Assembly (NCBI GenBank): GCA_951799405.1
Contig: OX637353.1
Span: 7,998,001-8,062,000 of the forward strand
DNA from: Agapetus fuscipes
Taxonomy: Eukaryota; Arthropoda; Insecta; Trichoptera; Glossosomatidae
Direction of reading: 5' to 3'
Length of the DNA stretch: 64,000 bases
Made by a program: the position numbers and the translations under genes. The notes beneath the pieces were generated by a model. The model made no database searches, was not told the origin of the DNA, and saw only the letters and a list, made by a program, of their open reading frames with translations. Below, piece after piece: positions 49,701 through 57,902 of the stretch (its first letter is position 1; the number at the start of each line of letters is the position of its first letter).

Positions 49701-52700
49701 AAGCCATATATGTACGAAATACGATATTTTTCGCGTGCCGATTAAGCAAAGAAAATTTAAAAAAAAACACCTAGGGACTATGGAGGCCAACGTTAGAGGA
49801 AAACATGTAAAATTGGATAATTGAAGATGTGATTGGATAACGATATGTTAGATAATTATTTTGTGAATCAAATAGATTTAAATGTCAATAATTATGTTAA
49901 TACAAGGATCTACATGATTTTAGGCTCGATACATAATGACATGCCGACCAGAAAGGCATTTCACGAAACGCCTAGGAAGAACTTGACCTTTAAAATTTTG
50001 CGACATTAAAGCACGTAGATAAAAGCATTATAAAATGCTCAATTAAAAGCAATACTTATTGAAAGGGGACCAGACACGCTCCTGACCTCAAAGACCTCCA
50101 CGAAGCGACGGAACAGTCGAGTGGATGGAGTTTGGATCTTCGCCCTTGATGTGAGCCAATGGCGGAAGAATTCGCTGGTCTTGTCAGCCATACGAAAACT
50201 AAAGTAAGAAGCATATAAGTTCAAGATGAATGGTTTTGACACTCTCGAAAATTATTTTTGTCTCCTTTAACTTTTAGACCCTGAGACATAGCACTACATA
50301 AGAAATAGATGCCCAAATTGTCCCCTGACTGAAGTATGTACTACAATCTTTTCCTAATATATAAAATCAAACGGTGTATGTATGTATGTCCTGTATGGAC
50401 TCCTAAACTATTGAACCGGTTGCGATGAAACTTATTTATTTATTGTTTACATGCCAACTTAGTCATCTGTACTATAAAATGTAGCAATAAAGGAAATGAG
50501 GGCAGAAATATGTTTACACTATTTTCACCTTACGACAAGGATTTTTTTAGACTAAAACAAGTGTGCAAAGATACAACACTAGAGACACATCTGCAGAGAT
50601 ACTGGTCACCCCTAACAGAATAATACACTACAACAGTAAGAGGAGCTACCACAAGGGGTGGCGGGGTTTAACTAGTTTAAAATAAAATGAAGATGTAACA
50701 AAATTAAAATCATATTTTGTTATACGATGTACTTGCGGGCATGAACATTGCAATATTGTAAAAATGCAACGTAATGCATTTCCAAACAAAATTAATTAAT
50801 TACAAGCTTTGTTTTATGTAATACCACTTTTAATATTACACAACTACTTTCAAAACTTCCACAAAATGATTTATGGAAATGTATTTTTGGATACATTTTA
50901 AATGGCCTTCGAAAATGAAGTCATAATTGTAAAAATAAATAGCATTCAATATGACAAGTCATTAGCGGTCCAAGAACCAAAATGACGGATTGAGAGTTTT
51001 GGCATTTACTTAACCTTTGTCAAGTTATCATACAAAATGATACAGTTTAACCTATTTTGAAATTTTCACTTGGTTTTGTTTTAATCAAAGGTAAACAGAT
51101 ATTCGTTGAAAATATTTTTTTAAACGCAAAACATTTACTTCAAGGTCTTCGGTGCGCATATTTTAGCAATGCATTCGTACCTACATCATTAATTCCGAAT
51201 AAAAAGAACATATTTTCAGGTCGTTAATATTCATTTCGGGTGTTGCTTGCCGTTGGTCAAATATTGCAAGTGAAAATTACAAAACGCCTCGAGTAGAAAT
51301 TCTGAACATCAAAAAAAAAATCAAGCATATTATACTATGAGGTCCGCACGTGAATTATCATAGCCAATATTGTGTCGGCAACCCAGCCGGGTTGCTAGGG
51401 AAAGGGCATATAAATATTTTGTTCTTCTCTAAAGACGGCAGTCTTATACAAAACTGGCGTTTGCTCGCCGAGAGAAAAAGTTTCAAATTCAAAAATGTTC
51501 CGATCTCATAATTTGCAATTTCTTCAATCTCTTTATTTAATTTCTATTAACTTCTATAGAACCATTTTTTTGTAATTAAACATTGTTATATTTTCACTCG
51601 ATTTATTAATTTTACTTTAATTAAAACATACCTACAAACGTTTTCGATCTCTCGATCATCTTCAGGTACATTTTTCTTTATTTTATGTGTCTTGTGTTTT
51701 TGTCATCATTTTTTTTTTCATTCTTTATGTATTGGAGATGAGATTTTTTTTCTTTTGGATGCAACAATGATTCTATTTTAATTATTTTATAAATTTAATA
51801 AGCGAATAGTTCTGCAGAAAATTTTGTTTGACATATATTTATGTACATGTATGATGGGTTCAAATCAGACCCCCGAGTGTTAGGAGATACAAGCACAGTT
51901 TTTTCACCCACCCACAGTGAATTATTCACTTTCATTCGTTTGCTGAATTATTAAAGTCACTTATGTAGGAGCCTCGAGTCACGAGCATCACTCCAACTTG
52001 AAACGCCCAACACATGAGGGTAGATGGAGTCAGCTGCTTCCCGAAGGGCAAGGGGTCACGAATACAACATTCTACATTATTAAAAATACAATATAATCAT
52101 CAACTTATTGATGTCTGGATACGCAATATGTGGTAGTGGCTTGTCCGTGGCAATGAGGATAGCCTGGAACGACTGGTTGTGATCGGTAACTTGGAGGGGA
52201 AGAGAGGAAGAGGTAGATCCCCCTCACGATGGACCGATCAAGTGAAGACAGCAGCAGGCACCTCGGTAGTTGGAGCGTTGCGGGCAGCGCAGTCGAGGGA
52301 GAGCTGGAGAAGATTGGTTGCTTCCACAAGGGTCACAACCCTCAGTAATGAGGAATAGGATTAAGAAGAAGGATACGCAATATGGATGTGAAGAAGATCT
52401 GAACCAAAAAATGCTGAAAAAAATTGTCCTATTTGATCAGATGTGACTGAAAACTGTCTTGAAAAAAAACCTGAAAGAACGAGCTTCTCTCTAAGTTTTC
52501 AGAGAAATTTAAACATCCCCAATTATTAACTAATACAAAATAATTGTTGACTTGATGTGTGGATACGCAATGAATGTGAAGAACTGAACAAAAAAACTAC
52601 TGAAAAAGATTGTTCAGGTGTGACTGAAAACTGTCTTGAAAAAAACCTGAAGGACCGAGCTTCTCTCGATTTTTTTCGGAGAGAAGTTCCTCAATTAATT

Positions 52701-54693
52701 AGTAACAAATACAAAATAATTGTAGACTTATTGCTGTCTGGGTCCCTTTAAGCAAATTAAAATGTAGTCCGGTCAATATCTTAGTTGGTAGAGGCATGAA
52801 TTCCATACCGAGAGCTCGGTTTCAAATCCCACCGAGGGTGTCAGAAATGATAAACCCAAAATAAAATATCAGCAAGGTTTAGTCAGTCTTCACAAAAAAT
52901 TAGTACCATTCCCCTCGAGAGCTGGGAAACCACCACTTCAACGGAAGTGGTTGGTGTAAGGCCGGCCCCTTTACTTGTAAAAAGAAATAGGCTCCACTGA
53001 CCACATGGGACCCCTTCGACACTATTATATTGTGTACTGTGCAGCTTAGTAGCGGGTAGGTACACAATGAATATTAAGATCACTTGCAGAGGTGCTATAA
53101 AAATAGTACCTACAGCATTTAAAAACGGTTTTCTTCTTGTGCACAAATTTTAAGTACTTGAATGTACATAATATTGGCGATGGAAGGAGTGCATTAATCT
53201 TTCATCGGCTTCGATTCGGCTCGATAGAGCGATCAAGGTGAAAAATCGCCGGACAGAGAAAACACTGTTGCTCAACTTATTCGCAATGGACTGTCATAAA
53301 TAATGCACGGCCGCGGGAATTACGTGACTCGACACAAAGCGGAATGAAGAGACGCCATTGTACATAATTTTTTCAGACTAAATAATATAGAAAGCCAGAG
53401 TTATTGAAGGGTTAGAGATGCCACGTGTCTTTAAGGCAAAATTAACTGGCCTGGCAACAGATACTTAGATCTAAGTTCTTCTTTTTCTTTTTAAAAATAT
53501 ATTTGTGAAGAGAAATACAATTCACCAAACTATTTTGCCCGGCCAGTTATCTTCATACGAAAGAATAAGCTGGTGTGTGCATGCAATGGCATATGTTGAA
53601 CCAGGCGAAATTATGGTCAAAGGGCCAGGCGTGATTCGAACCGAAGTTATTATCTTCCAAATACGCTAGTCAGAACGGCGACTTGACACCTCGGCCATAA
53701 CACCGACAGATTTGCAAATATATTTTATCAATTCAAATATCTGTAAAATTCTGATATCTGTTAAGTCGTTGTTTTTTGTAACAATTAATCGTTGATTAAT
53801 CTATTAACCCATTAATGCCTAGCGTGGTCATATGGCAACAAAAATATCGGTATAATCAATAGGTCACCACGGCTACATATTCTTTGGTTTTGATTTTGAA
53901 ATTGTTTATTCTGAACAGCTTTATGATGAAGTCAATAAAAAGGGGTACCTACGTGGTTTTTCTTCCAAATTCCAACGTACAAATTTTGAAAAACACTTCC
54001 TCTTACAAGTTGACATGAATAGCATAATCGGAAAGCACGGTCCCCAAAATAAGTGCGCGTCTGATGGTGACACTCCATCCTTTTACAAATCTGAGCGTCT
54101 GTCGCTTCAAACCCATCTCAACTGGTGAGAACATGTCAGCCAAATATAAAGTCGTACAGCCTTGTAAACCATCAAACATGCCACCGCTTTGTAAACCACC
54201 TTCCCGAAAACGAAGCCAATGCTGTTTCTTTAACAACTGAGTGATGTGAATAAATTTGAAATAATAATCTATAATCTAAGTTGCAAAGATGTATATTAAC
54301 ATTTAAAATTCATATTAAATGCATGTCCTCAAACAGGCGCGTGTAAGTTCGCGCTGTGTACTTACAAATTAAAATCCAAACCTCAAATGAACATACATTC
54401 AGCAAGGCGGTTCAACTATTTCACTGACCTAGCTGGACTTGACTGGAACTTCAAGCACATTCAGTGAATAATAAAATGATATAAATACCTTGTCCTGGAA
54501 GCCCGTGACGACCTGCCTCGGTTTGAGGTTGGACTCTCCATCTAAGTTGCACGTGTCCAGGTAGCAGAGACCGCTGGGATCCGAGGATCTCAGCAAGACT
54601 ATATCAGCTGGGATCACTTCGTTGTTGGAGAGGTGGACCAGGTCACCCACGCGCACGTTCTTCCACAGAACCTTGGTGTACCGGTCGACAGAT
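28122..54693 (-). CDS. ATP10: Class V P4-ATPase phospholipid flippase (ATP10 group), N-terminus outside the window
   Basis: Exons in order: 54693-54489, 47432-47240, 46724-46414, 45578-44092, 43742-43505, 42910-42820, 41655-41504, 36776-36653, 35405-35143, 29492-29305, 29168-29025, 28176-28122. All junctions are GT/AG and all phases join, giving about 1149 residues to TAA. Landmarks: [10 protein letters not shown] (actuator), [10 protein letters not shown] (TM4), [11 protein letters not shown] (the phosphorylated Asp), [13 protein letters not shown] (nucleotide domain), [11 protein letters not shown] and [10 protein letters not shown] (hinge). The last four membrane helices are in the exons at 41.6 to 29.3 kb. 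[20 protein letters not shown] marks the ATP10 class. Between P and N domains lies a long Ser/Pro insert ([19 protein letters not shown]). Family role: ATP-driven flipping of lipids from the outer to the inner leaflet, usually with a CDC50 partner; reported ATP10 substrates are phosphatidylcholine and glucosylceramide. The first ~150 residues should lie right of 64 kb. Confidence 0.9.
28347..28592 (-). repeat. Repeat B copy in the last flippase intron
   Basis: Minus-strand copy, full length, with the tail ATCTATAATCTAAGCTGCAA and the head TATGGGTGGTCAGCC. The palindromic box is changed to CCCTGAAACAGCGG. Confidence 0.8.
28770..28990 (-). mobile_element. Probable LINE ORF2 C-terminal fragment
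   Basis: The minus strand reads [16 protein letters not shown], then a tail [14 protein letters not shown], which resembles the arginine-rich C-terminal ends of endonuclease-reverse transcriptase LINEs. It is short and frameshifted, and the call is tentative. Confidence 0.35.
29955..31043 (+). CDS. LINE ORF1, nucleic-acid-binding protein, ~362 aa
   Basis: The frame is open from 29904; I prefer ATG at 29955 ([12 protein letters not shown]). The N-terminal half is charged and probably coiled coil ([18 protein letters not shown]). The C-terminal part has zinc knuckles: [14 protein letters not shown] (CX2CX4HX4C), [13 protein letters not shown] (CX2CX3HX4C), and a degenerate third one starting CKNC. 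This is the usual ORF1 layout for insect CR1/Jockey/I-type LINEs, where the protein coats the RNA and chaperones strand transfer. It ends 429 bases before ORF2, longer than the usual spacing. No disabling mutation is seen. Confidence 0.8.
   Translation: MNTTVNSNSLSCVERLKDAKIHQKKIKELLAINILSKDQRGAVSDAVSGIMEHLIFLVNSAASQDKIESKLDHIEESIQTISDNIKVKFDDVFKNETNAKNVNNLYNLMLIPLNHSSAHDLIKEIYQKIKLRNLGISVEEVKKISKNRVIIKCNRKDDAQKLKKCIENEFKDVNVDELKKRKPTMILKGVQNDYDKDDFLEDIVTQNSEISALNPDQHFDEMLRVKKIIKSKYNDTSNYIVEVDPTIRRVLLTKAKVNLGYQRIPVEDANAITQCFSCLMWGHSAARCLQRDGQHDVCCTYCGGAHTYKDCTNKEGPPKCKNCTKHNERFKLSFPTEHRANDKIKCKIYSKMLFLAEQNIEY
31472..34492 (+). pseudogene. LINE ORF2, endonuclease plus reverse transcriptase, one in-frame stop
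   Basis: About 1006 codons in a single frame, interrupted only by TAA at 33746-33748. The N-terminal apurinic-type endonuclease has [28 protein letters not shown] and [10 protein letters not shown]. The reverse transcriptase has [41 protein letters not shown] (motif A Asp), [13 protein letters not shown] and YADDTAL (catalytic DD). After the stop the frame continues [12 protein letters not shown] and a Cys-rich C-terminal part to 34492. The stop falls between the catalytic core and the KTKIMHI segment. A truncated product would keep endonuclease and catalytic residues but lose the thumb and C-terminal region, so this copy is probably inactive. Confidence 0.85.
35470..35755 (-). mobile_element. 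SINE2 copy with intact tRNA-like head
   Basis: The minus strand begins GACCAGTCCTTAGTCCAGTA and TTAACACTTTGGACTCGTGA (A-box region), then GGGTTTGAATCCCGGC (B box). The body shared with 22.9 kb follows: GCTGGGTTGAAAAATTATTC and CCTTACAGCAACTGGATC. It is distinct from SINE1 and SINE3 outside the B box. Confidence 0.7.
35788..35955 (+). mobile_element. SINE1 3' fragment
   Basis: CAGCCTTCACAATAAAATGA, GGCTGGCCCCCTTACCTGTG and GTGAAAATAAATAG are SINE1 body words. The head is missing. It lies just beyond the SINE2 head, in the opposite orientation. Confidence 0.6.
37777..38103 (-). mobile_element. SINE1 copy nested in the DNA transposon
   Basis: Full-length minus-strand copy. The B box reads GGGATTCGAACCCGAGC on the plus strand. 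The 3' end GCAACGCAACTAAGCTACAC is very close to the copy at 48.5 kb. It inserted after the transposon. Confidence 0.85.
38200..39517 (+). pseudogene. Broken transposase of the DNA transposon ([10 protein letters not shown] family)
   Basis: The N-terminal piece (38352-38600) includes [18 protein letters not shown]. The main piece is in another frame (38678 onward): [26 protein letters not shown], then [12 protein letters not shown], interrupted by TAA at 38960 and 39095. It continues [36 protein letters not shown], to 39517. This order (Cys pair after a PKKD motif, KH-like box, YSDSC-GQN-N, GHT-M--D--H--IE) is that of a widespread arthropod family annotated as uncharacterised DUF7869-type proteins. 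The D, N, H and E residues suggest an RNase-H-like catalytic core. Sola-type transposases are a possible relation, not established here. One frameshift and two stops make it dead. Confidence 0.65.
39635..39882. repeat. Perfect-like palindrome, 113-bp arms, 22-bp spacer
   Basis: Left arm 39635-39747 and right arm 39770-39882 are reverse complements with about two or three mismatches (for example AACATTTG against AACGTTTG). Each arm holds the stem and GAAAA part of the hammerhead-like motif, and the right arm holds the whole of it. The arms also contain AAAATACAAAACAGTGTTTT. High arm identity means a recent inverted duplication. Confidence 0.8.
39765..39799 (+). ncRNA. Hammerhead-like motif, copy 2
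   Basis: Plus strand: CCTGACGAT, stem GATA-TTT-TATC, then GAAAACGTTTGTAA. CTGACGA fits the hammerhead CUGANGA box and GAAA the second core box. A U before the stem and an extra A after GAAA depart from consensus, and no stem I forms with the flanks. Confidence 0.4.
40058..40094 (-). ncRNA. Hammerhead-like motif, copy 3
   Basis: Minus strand: CCTGATGAT, stem GACCT-ACT-AGGTC, then GAAAACGTTTGTAA. The core words are the same as in copies 2 and 4 with a different, fully paired stem. It lies near the right end of the DNA transposon. Confidence 0.4.
40940..41060 (+). mobile_element. Short LINE ORF2 fragment
   Basis: The plus frame [18 protein letters not shown] resembles the W-GH--RM-D-R--K-V motif near the end of endonuclease-reverse transcriptase LINEs. 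It is very short and directly upstream of a SINE1 copy. Confidence 0.4.
41063..41340 (+). mobile_element. SINE1 copy
   Basis: Head GGTCGATAGCTCAGTTGG and TAGAGTGCTTGCATTCC (good A box), B box GGTTCAAATGCC (decayed), body AATGATTTCTCATTTAGG, and end ATACGTGTAGAGC. A ~20-bp loss in the body removes the GCCGGCCCC word. Confidence 0.85.
41714..41932 (+). mobile_element. SINE3 copy
   Basis: Head GTCGGTGTTATGGCCGCGGG, B box GGTTCGAATCCCGCG, body CTGGTTCAACAGATGC, GCATGCACACAAGCTTCTGC, TGAAGACAACTGGCCAGGCA, and a 3' T/A run. It matches the minus-strand copy at 53.5-53.7 kb. Confidence 0.75.
42130..42812 (-). mobile_element. LINE ORF2 C-terminal fragment abutting a flippase splice donor
   Basis: Minus strand, from high to low coordinate: [61 protein letters not shown], then [20 protein letters not shown] and [20 protein letters not shown]. 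This is the reverse-transcriptase thumb and C-terminus of a common insect endonuclease-reverse transcriptase LINE. Stops and a frameshift near 42520-42620 disable it. Its upper end lies within about 10 bases of the splice donor at 42819. Confidence 0.8.
43225..43420 (-). mobile_element. LINE 3' fragment (FGDRAFRIV type)
   Basis: The minus strand gives [20 protein letters not shown] and [11 protein letters not shown], then a tail GGACCCTTGAGGTGTATAAA. It belongs to the same family as 10265-10545. It ends about 85 bases downstream of the flippase exon that ends at 43505. Confidence 0.65.
45676..45985. mobile_element. Possible pogo/Tigger-like remnant
   Basis: CAGTAAGGTCTCGCTAATCC at the left and CCGGATTAGCCATGCCCAG at the right form a degenerate inverted pair. 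They are flanked by TA on both sides. The left end resembles pogo/Tigger termini. The interior includes sequence duplicated at 46.3 kb, so the boundaries are uncertain. Confidence 0.4.
45763..46480. repeat. Tandem intron/exon duplication
   Basis: ATTTCACAAGCATTG with CCTCACATCAA occurs near 45766 and again near 46306. The exon-end copy near 46090 corresponds to the real exon end near 46414. The first unit is longer by about 220 bp. The event copied a donor-side piece of the exon and its following intron. Confidence 0.6.
46090..46182 (-). pseudogene. Duplicated 3' part of the flippase TM3 exon
   Basis: The minus-strand frame [20 protein letters not shown], then NLQ and a GTGTGT donor, is a diverged copy of the real exon end at 46414 ([20 protein letters not shown], then ILQ and GTGTGT). 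The frame is open throughout and an AG/GTGAG precedes it. It lies downstream of the real exon in the same orientation. It lacks the first two thirds of the exon. Confidence 0.75.
46905..47120 (+). mobile_element. Decayed SINE1 fragment
   Basis: Traces of SINE1 in order: GATTCACACCGAAGG, CAGACATGATTTCC, CAGCCTTTACAAGAAATGAG and GGCGTAAATACTTATTTCTACAGG-like words. It is the most diverged copy in the window. Confidence 0.4.
47490..47640 (+). mobile_element. LINE 3' tail fragment
   Basis: [15 protein letters not shown] followed by GGGCCCTTGAGGTGTGACAC and GGCGCTCTCTTAAC: the same 3' end as at 10265-10545. It lies about 60 bases upstream (minus sense) of the exon starting at 47432. Confidence 0.6.
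48020..48470. repeat. Old LINE-like and unclassified repeat fragments
   Basis: Two short related plus-strand segments carry CTGACTACATTGGCTGAGAC and CAGACTGCATTAGCTGGGAC, with GATCCAATGGGATCTGGAGA, which look like decayed LINE C-terminal sequence. Between them TTGCAACTTAGATTTAGG resembles the repeat B tail, and GACCTGCAATGTCACCCACT recurs near 25.92 kb. Confidence 0.35.
48508..48836 (-). mobile_element. SINE1 copy with possible target duplication
   Basis: Full-length minus-strand copy. AGACAGTT lies on both sides (48491-48498 and 48833-48840), consistent with an 8-bp target duplication partly overlapping the 5' end. The B box and A box are intact. Confidence 0.85.
48850..49585. other. No gene seen (flippase intron 1 of this window)
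   Basis: Short open frames near 49.1-49.66 kb are not recognisable. There is no splice pattern supporting an exon. Confidence 0.4.
49588..49668. other. Strong hairpin with ~25-bp arms
   Basis: AGGTCTACCTGCGCAGGCGA and CCGGA (left) return inverted as TCCGG and TCACCTGTGCAGGTAGACCT (right), with about two mismatches and a ~28-base loop. It sits in unique intron sequence. It could be a tiny inverted-repeat element or a structured RNA; there is no evidence of expression. Confidence 0.5.
49680..51575. other. No gene seen; AT-rich intron
   Basis: A short LINE-like word near 50560-50610 (GAGACACATCTGCAGAGATA) matches 15270-15290. Otherwise I see nothing. Confidence 0.4.
51580..51700 (-). ncRNA. 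Hammerhead-like motif, copy 4, in a retroelement fragment
   Basis: Minus strand 51666-51634: CCTGAAGAT, stem GATC-GAGA-GATC, then GAAAACGTTTGTAGG. CTGAAGA fits CUGANGA. The flanking AAACATTGTTATATTTTCAC is shared with the 9.1- and 39.8-kb copies. Confidence 0.4.
52131..52370 (+). mobile_element. 5'-truncated LINE insertion with 14-bp target duplication
   Basis: GGATACGCAATATG is repeated exactly at 52117-52130 and 52371-52384. Between them the plus strand encodes LINE C-terminal sequence ([38 protein letters not shown]) and ends in TTAAGAAGAA. It is a clean target-primed insertion of 240 bp. Confidence 0.8.
52371..52740. repeat. ~185-bp tandem duplication, two units
   Basis: GGATACGCAAT near 52371 and 52560 begins two related units. 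They share GTGACTGAAAACTGTCTTGA, ACCTGAA, CGAGCTTCTCTC and ACAAAATAATTGT. A third unit start at 52117 is cut by the LINE insertion. No coding frame is shared. Confidence 0.7.
52767..53054 (+). mobile_element. SINE1 copy
   Basis: Head GGTCAATATCTTAGTTGG, B box GGTTTCAAATCCC, body GGGTGTCAGAAATGAT with the CCCATTTCGG word deleted, GGTTGGTGTAAGGCCGGCCC, and end GTGCAGCTTAGTAGCG. Confidence 0.8.
53495..53708 (-). mobile_element. SINE3 copy
   Basis: Minus strand: GTCGGTGTTATGGCCGAGGT, B box GGTTCGAATCACGCC, CTGGTTCAACATATGCC, TGCATGCACACACCAGC, GAAGATAACTGGCCGGGCA, and a final A/T run. It is about 75-80% like the copy at 41.7 kb by eye. Confidence 0.75.
54003..54242 (-). mobile_element. LINE ORF2 C-terminal fragment
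   Basis: Minus strand: [40 protein letters not shown], then, in a second frame, [11 protein letters not shown]. The order matches CR1/L2-type ORF2 C-termini, with one frameshift. Same family as 43225-43420. Confidence 0.65.
54258..54420 (-). repeat. Repeat B copy, head half missing
   Basis: Tail ATCTATAATCTAAGTTGCAA through CCTCAAATGAACATACATT, then an abrupt change to unrelated sequence. It lies 70 bases from the flippase exon. Confidence 0.7.
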
Positions 54694-56220
54694 CTGTGGA
54701 GAATAGAAAAAAATATTTAAAAAAAAAACAATGGAATTGACACAAATGGCAAAAACAAAAAATGCGGCGTCACCTGGAAAAAATAGATATTAGTTGCTAA
54801 GGATTCTATTCATATAGAACTGTGGCGTTTACCCGATGTGAAGTTTTTCAAATTTGGAAATACATTCCGACTCCATCTAAATCTTAAATCTTGTATCAAA
54901 TCGAGATTGCAATTCTGCGGGACCTTATAATTAATGTCACTACTCAACTTTGGCCTTCAATCGTTTATGTCGTTTAATTTATTTAATGATGAATTTTACT
55001 GTGCATTTATTTTTACTTGGAATAAAGGAAGGTCACTAAGTGGTATGCGAAAAATAAGGAAAATACGTGTCTATTTTAAATTTATAATCGGATTAAAGTT
55101 GTTTATCAATAGAGTAATGAGACTTATATGGAATTTAACTGAAGAAAATCATTTTGTAACAACACCCAGTGAAATGAATAGAATGCCCTTGAACAGTTTT
55201 TAATTCAGTTGCATCTAGTGAACATACTTTTAAGGATCTTCGGGAATGAAAAACATAAGAACTATACAAGTAAGATAGCTTTTTGAATACCTGTCAATCA
55301 TTTAACAAATCTCTTAAACAATGAATAAATAAATTTATTGTATAATGTTTTAAAATAGTTTTTTGTTAAAATTAAAATAAAAATGCATTGACCATGGTGA
55401 AAAGTACTTTTTCTAGAATAACCCAGAAAAGGAAAATTAGTAGCATATTATGTATAATCTTGTGATTAACTTTGATCTTGTTATCAATTTTATATCAGCA
55501 AAAAGTCAAAGTTGATCAAATAAACGAAAACAATTTGTTATGTGTTTACAATGAGATAATATTATATGAGATGGCAGGAATTAACAGCGTTAACTTTTCC
55601 AATCAACACGTAATAATTATTCACCTCAACACCAACTGACATTATCAATTAATCAACAACGTGATTAACGGTCTCATATGGTGGTTCGTCATCAAATGCC
55701 TATTGATTCATTATTGAAACTAAGGCCGGGGTGTTTCAAGCATGGCTTATCGAGTGAAAAAGACAAAAACGTTTGAGAATCGTGAAATAAGATATTTTTT
55801 CTGTTCACATAAGCAAACATTGAAACAGAATTTTCATGTACAAAATACAGTTGTGATCCATACCAACTTTCCAAATCAGTACAATTTCTATTTTTTTACC
55901 ACAATACTCAAACATATAAGTACTTCATTATTTATTCAAGATAAAAAATAAAATAAAAGGATAGTATCTATTGTTTTTAGAAATTCATATTTCTTATAGT
56001 TTGTGTATTAACACTGTGAAAATTCATATTGATTGTTTTTTATATTTTAGAAACAAAATTCTAATGAAACACTGTTTAATAATTATTATTAACTAAGTAT
56101 ATGAAGCATAAAAAAACTATAATTTATACAAAGTATAAATTTAGTTTATGCAAGGTTTTCTTTGCACTTTTCTTACTACTGTTTTAGCCTTTTTTTATAT
56201 ACTCGTAAACACATACAGTC
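54694..56220. other. No gene seen; flippase intron
   Basis: AT-rich. TTAACACTGTGAAAATTCATATT near 56009, read on the other strand, matches words beside the palindrome at 39.9 kb. The 89-codon frame at 54934 is not recognisable. Confidence 0.4.
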
Positions 56221-56223
56221 CTA

Positions 56224-56451
56224 TTCTTAGACATTTTGGTCGTCCGTTGAGCCCACGCTTTGACAAACTAATGATGCTTGGGCTGGAAGTCTCATCACCA
56301 CGGTCATTCTTACCCACCGAATTTTGGTAATATTTGTATGAAGACTAATCAGCTGTACACTTGCGGCCATCTTGGATTGACAGGTCTCCATACAAATGCA
56401 TCATTAGTTTGTCAAAGCTTGGGCTCAACGAACGACTAAAATGTCTAAGAA
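56224..56451. mobile_element. MITE with ~54-bp terminal inverted repeats
   Basis: TTCTTAGACATTTT, GTCG, CGTTGAGCCCA and GCTTTGACAAACTAATGATGC at the left are repeated inverted at the right with three mismatches. TA flanks both sides. The interior (GGGCTGGAAGTCTCATCACC) recurs at 17.46 kb. Confidence 0.75.
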
Positions 56452-57221
56452 TAGCACCGATATGTAGTAACAGAGCAACGTTTTGTATGTATGAGTGTGT
56501 GCCACATCAAAAAGAACACAATCTGATCAATCATAAAGCAGATTACTTTCTAGAAGTGAAAAAAATATACAGGCCAACCGTCAGGAAAACTGTTTTATAA
56601 TGTAACAGAGGGTATCGCGAATTTTCTTTCCTCCTGATTTCAGAAGCGCTCCAAAAAATGTGCCATTTATATTTCACCTAAACAGGTCAAAAAATTGTAA
56701 ATTTTTGTGCCAAAATTTATGTTTAGCGTGTAAGGAACAAAGCTAACAGTTTTCAAATAAAAAAACCATTGTTTGCTATTTTCTTTGAATAACTAAAATA
56801 TGAGGAAATGTATGTGTGATGTATTACAGATTAAATATTTCACAGCGCTGTTAAGCCGTTAAAAGTGCGATAAAATAAACGTCATTGTGTTTAATATATT
56901 TTATTTTTATCAGGTAGACCAATCAAGTATTGGGTTATCGCGGTGAATGTGGCAGCAGTAAATGTATAGAAAATAAAGCGCTTATACCCTTTAACTTAAA
57001 ATATGAGATAATGAAAGACGCACATTTTCAATTTTCATTTATAACAGCTAGTACACGCAGATATACGCAAAATAAAATGGGTACAACAAGAAATATAGCT
57101 TACTAAACATTAGCATTATCATCACTGCATATAAAAACAAGCGTTCACGACCTAAGGACGCGTATTTTTTATTTGATAACGAGATGGAACGACGATGTGC
57201 ACTAGAGAGCCAAAACTAAGG

Positions 57222-57377
57222 CCTGGGTGTCTATTAACGATAGGGGATAGAGTAGATTCATTTCAATTTTACCAGAAAAAGCAATAAATGGTATTGTGAG
57301 GCACAATAACTTTATTCCTTTTTCGGGGAAAATCGAGATGAGTCTTCTCTATCCCCTATCGTGAATAGACACCCTGG
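57222..57377. mobile_element. MITE, 156 bp
   Basis: Terminal repeats of 31 bp: GGGTGTCTATTAACGATAGG and GGATAGAG at the left, and CTCTATCC and CCTATCGTGAATAGACACCC at the right, with two mismatches. There is no coding region and no clear target duplication. Confidence 0.7.
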
Positions 57378-57693
57378 TATTTTTTAATGTTAGCATAACA
57401 ATTTCACACTTAATGAAAAGGACGCACTTATGCCAATCGTGTGGGTAGTTTATTTTTACGAGTTGAAAGTCACTTACGCTAATGTTGAAAATACCAGGCC
57501 TAAGAGACTATAGCCAGCAAGTATCAAAGTCAAAAAGGTGGAGCATGTGCTTGCAAGGGAAAAGTACGGACCGTTGCATATTTGCCCATTGGATGAAAGG
57601 GACAATGTGGAGTCAGATCTAGCAGAAAGATACCATGGCTCCGTAATATATGCGTTTGTACAAGGGTATAGACAGTGGAGGACATTTTTCGAG

Positions 57694-57902
57694 GCACGAG
57701 GGTGTCAGAAATGATTTCCCATTTCGGTGTTTATTTCAAACCCCAAAATAAAATTCAGGCAAGGTTCATTCAGCCTTCACAAGAAACGAGACCAGCCCCC
57801 TCGGGAGCTGGAAAAATACATAGATTCCACTCGCCACATGCGAAACCCTTCGGGGATAACGCGGCAAGAAGTTACACAATATGTTTGGCTTAGTTGCGTT
57901 TG
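57694..57902 (+). mobile_element. 5'-truncated SINE1 copy
   Basis: It starts at the GAGGGTGTCAGAAATGATTT body, lacks the tRNA head, and ends ATATGTTTGGCTTAGTTGCG. The GGCCGGCCCC segment is deleted. Confidence 0.75.
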
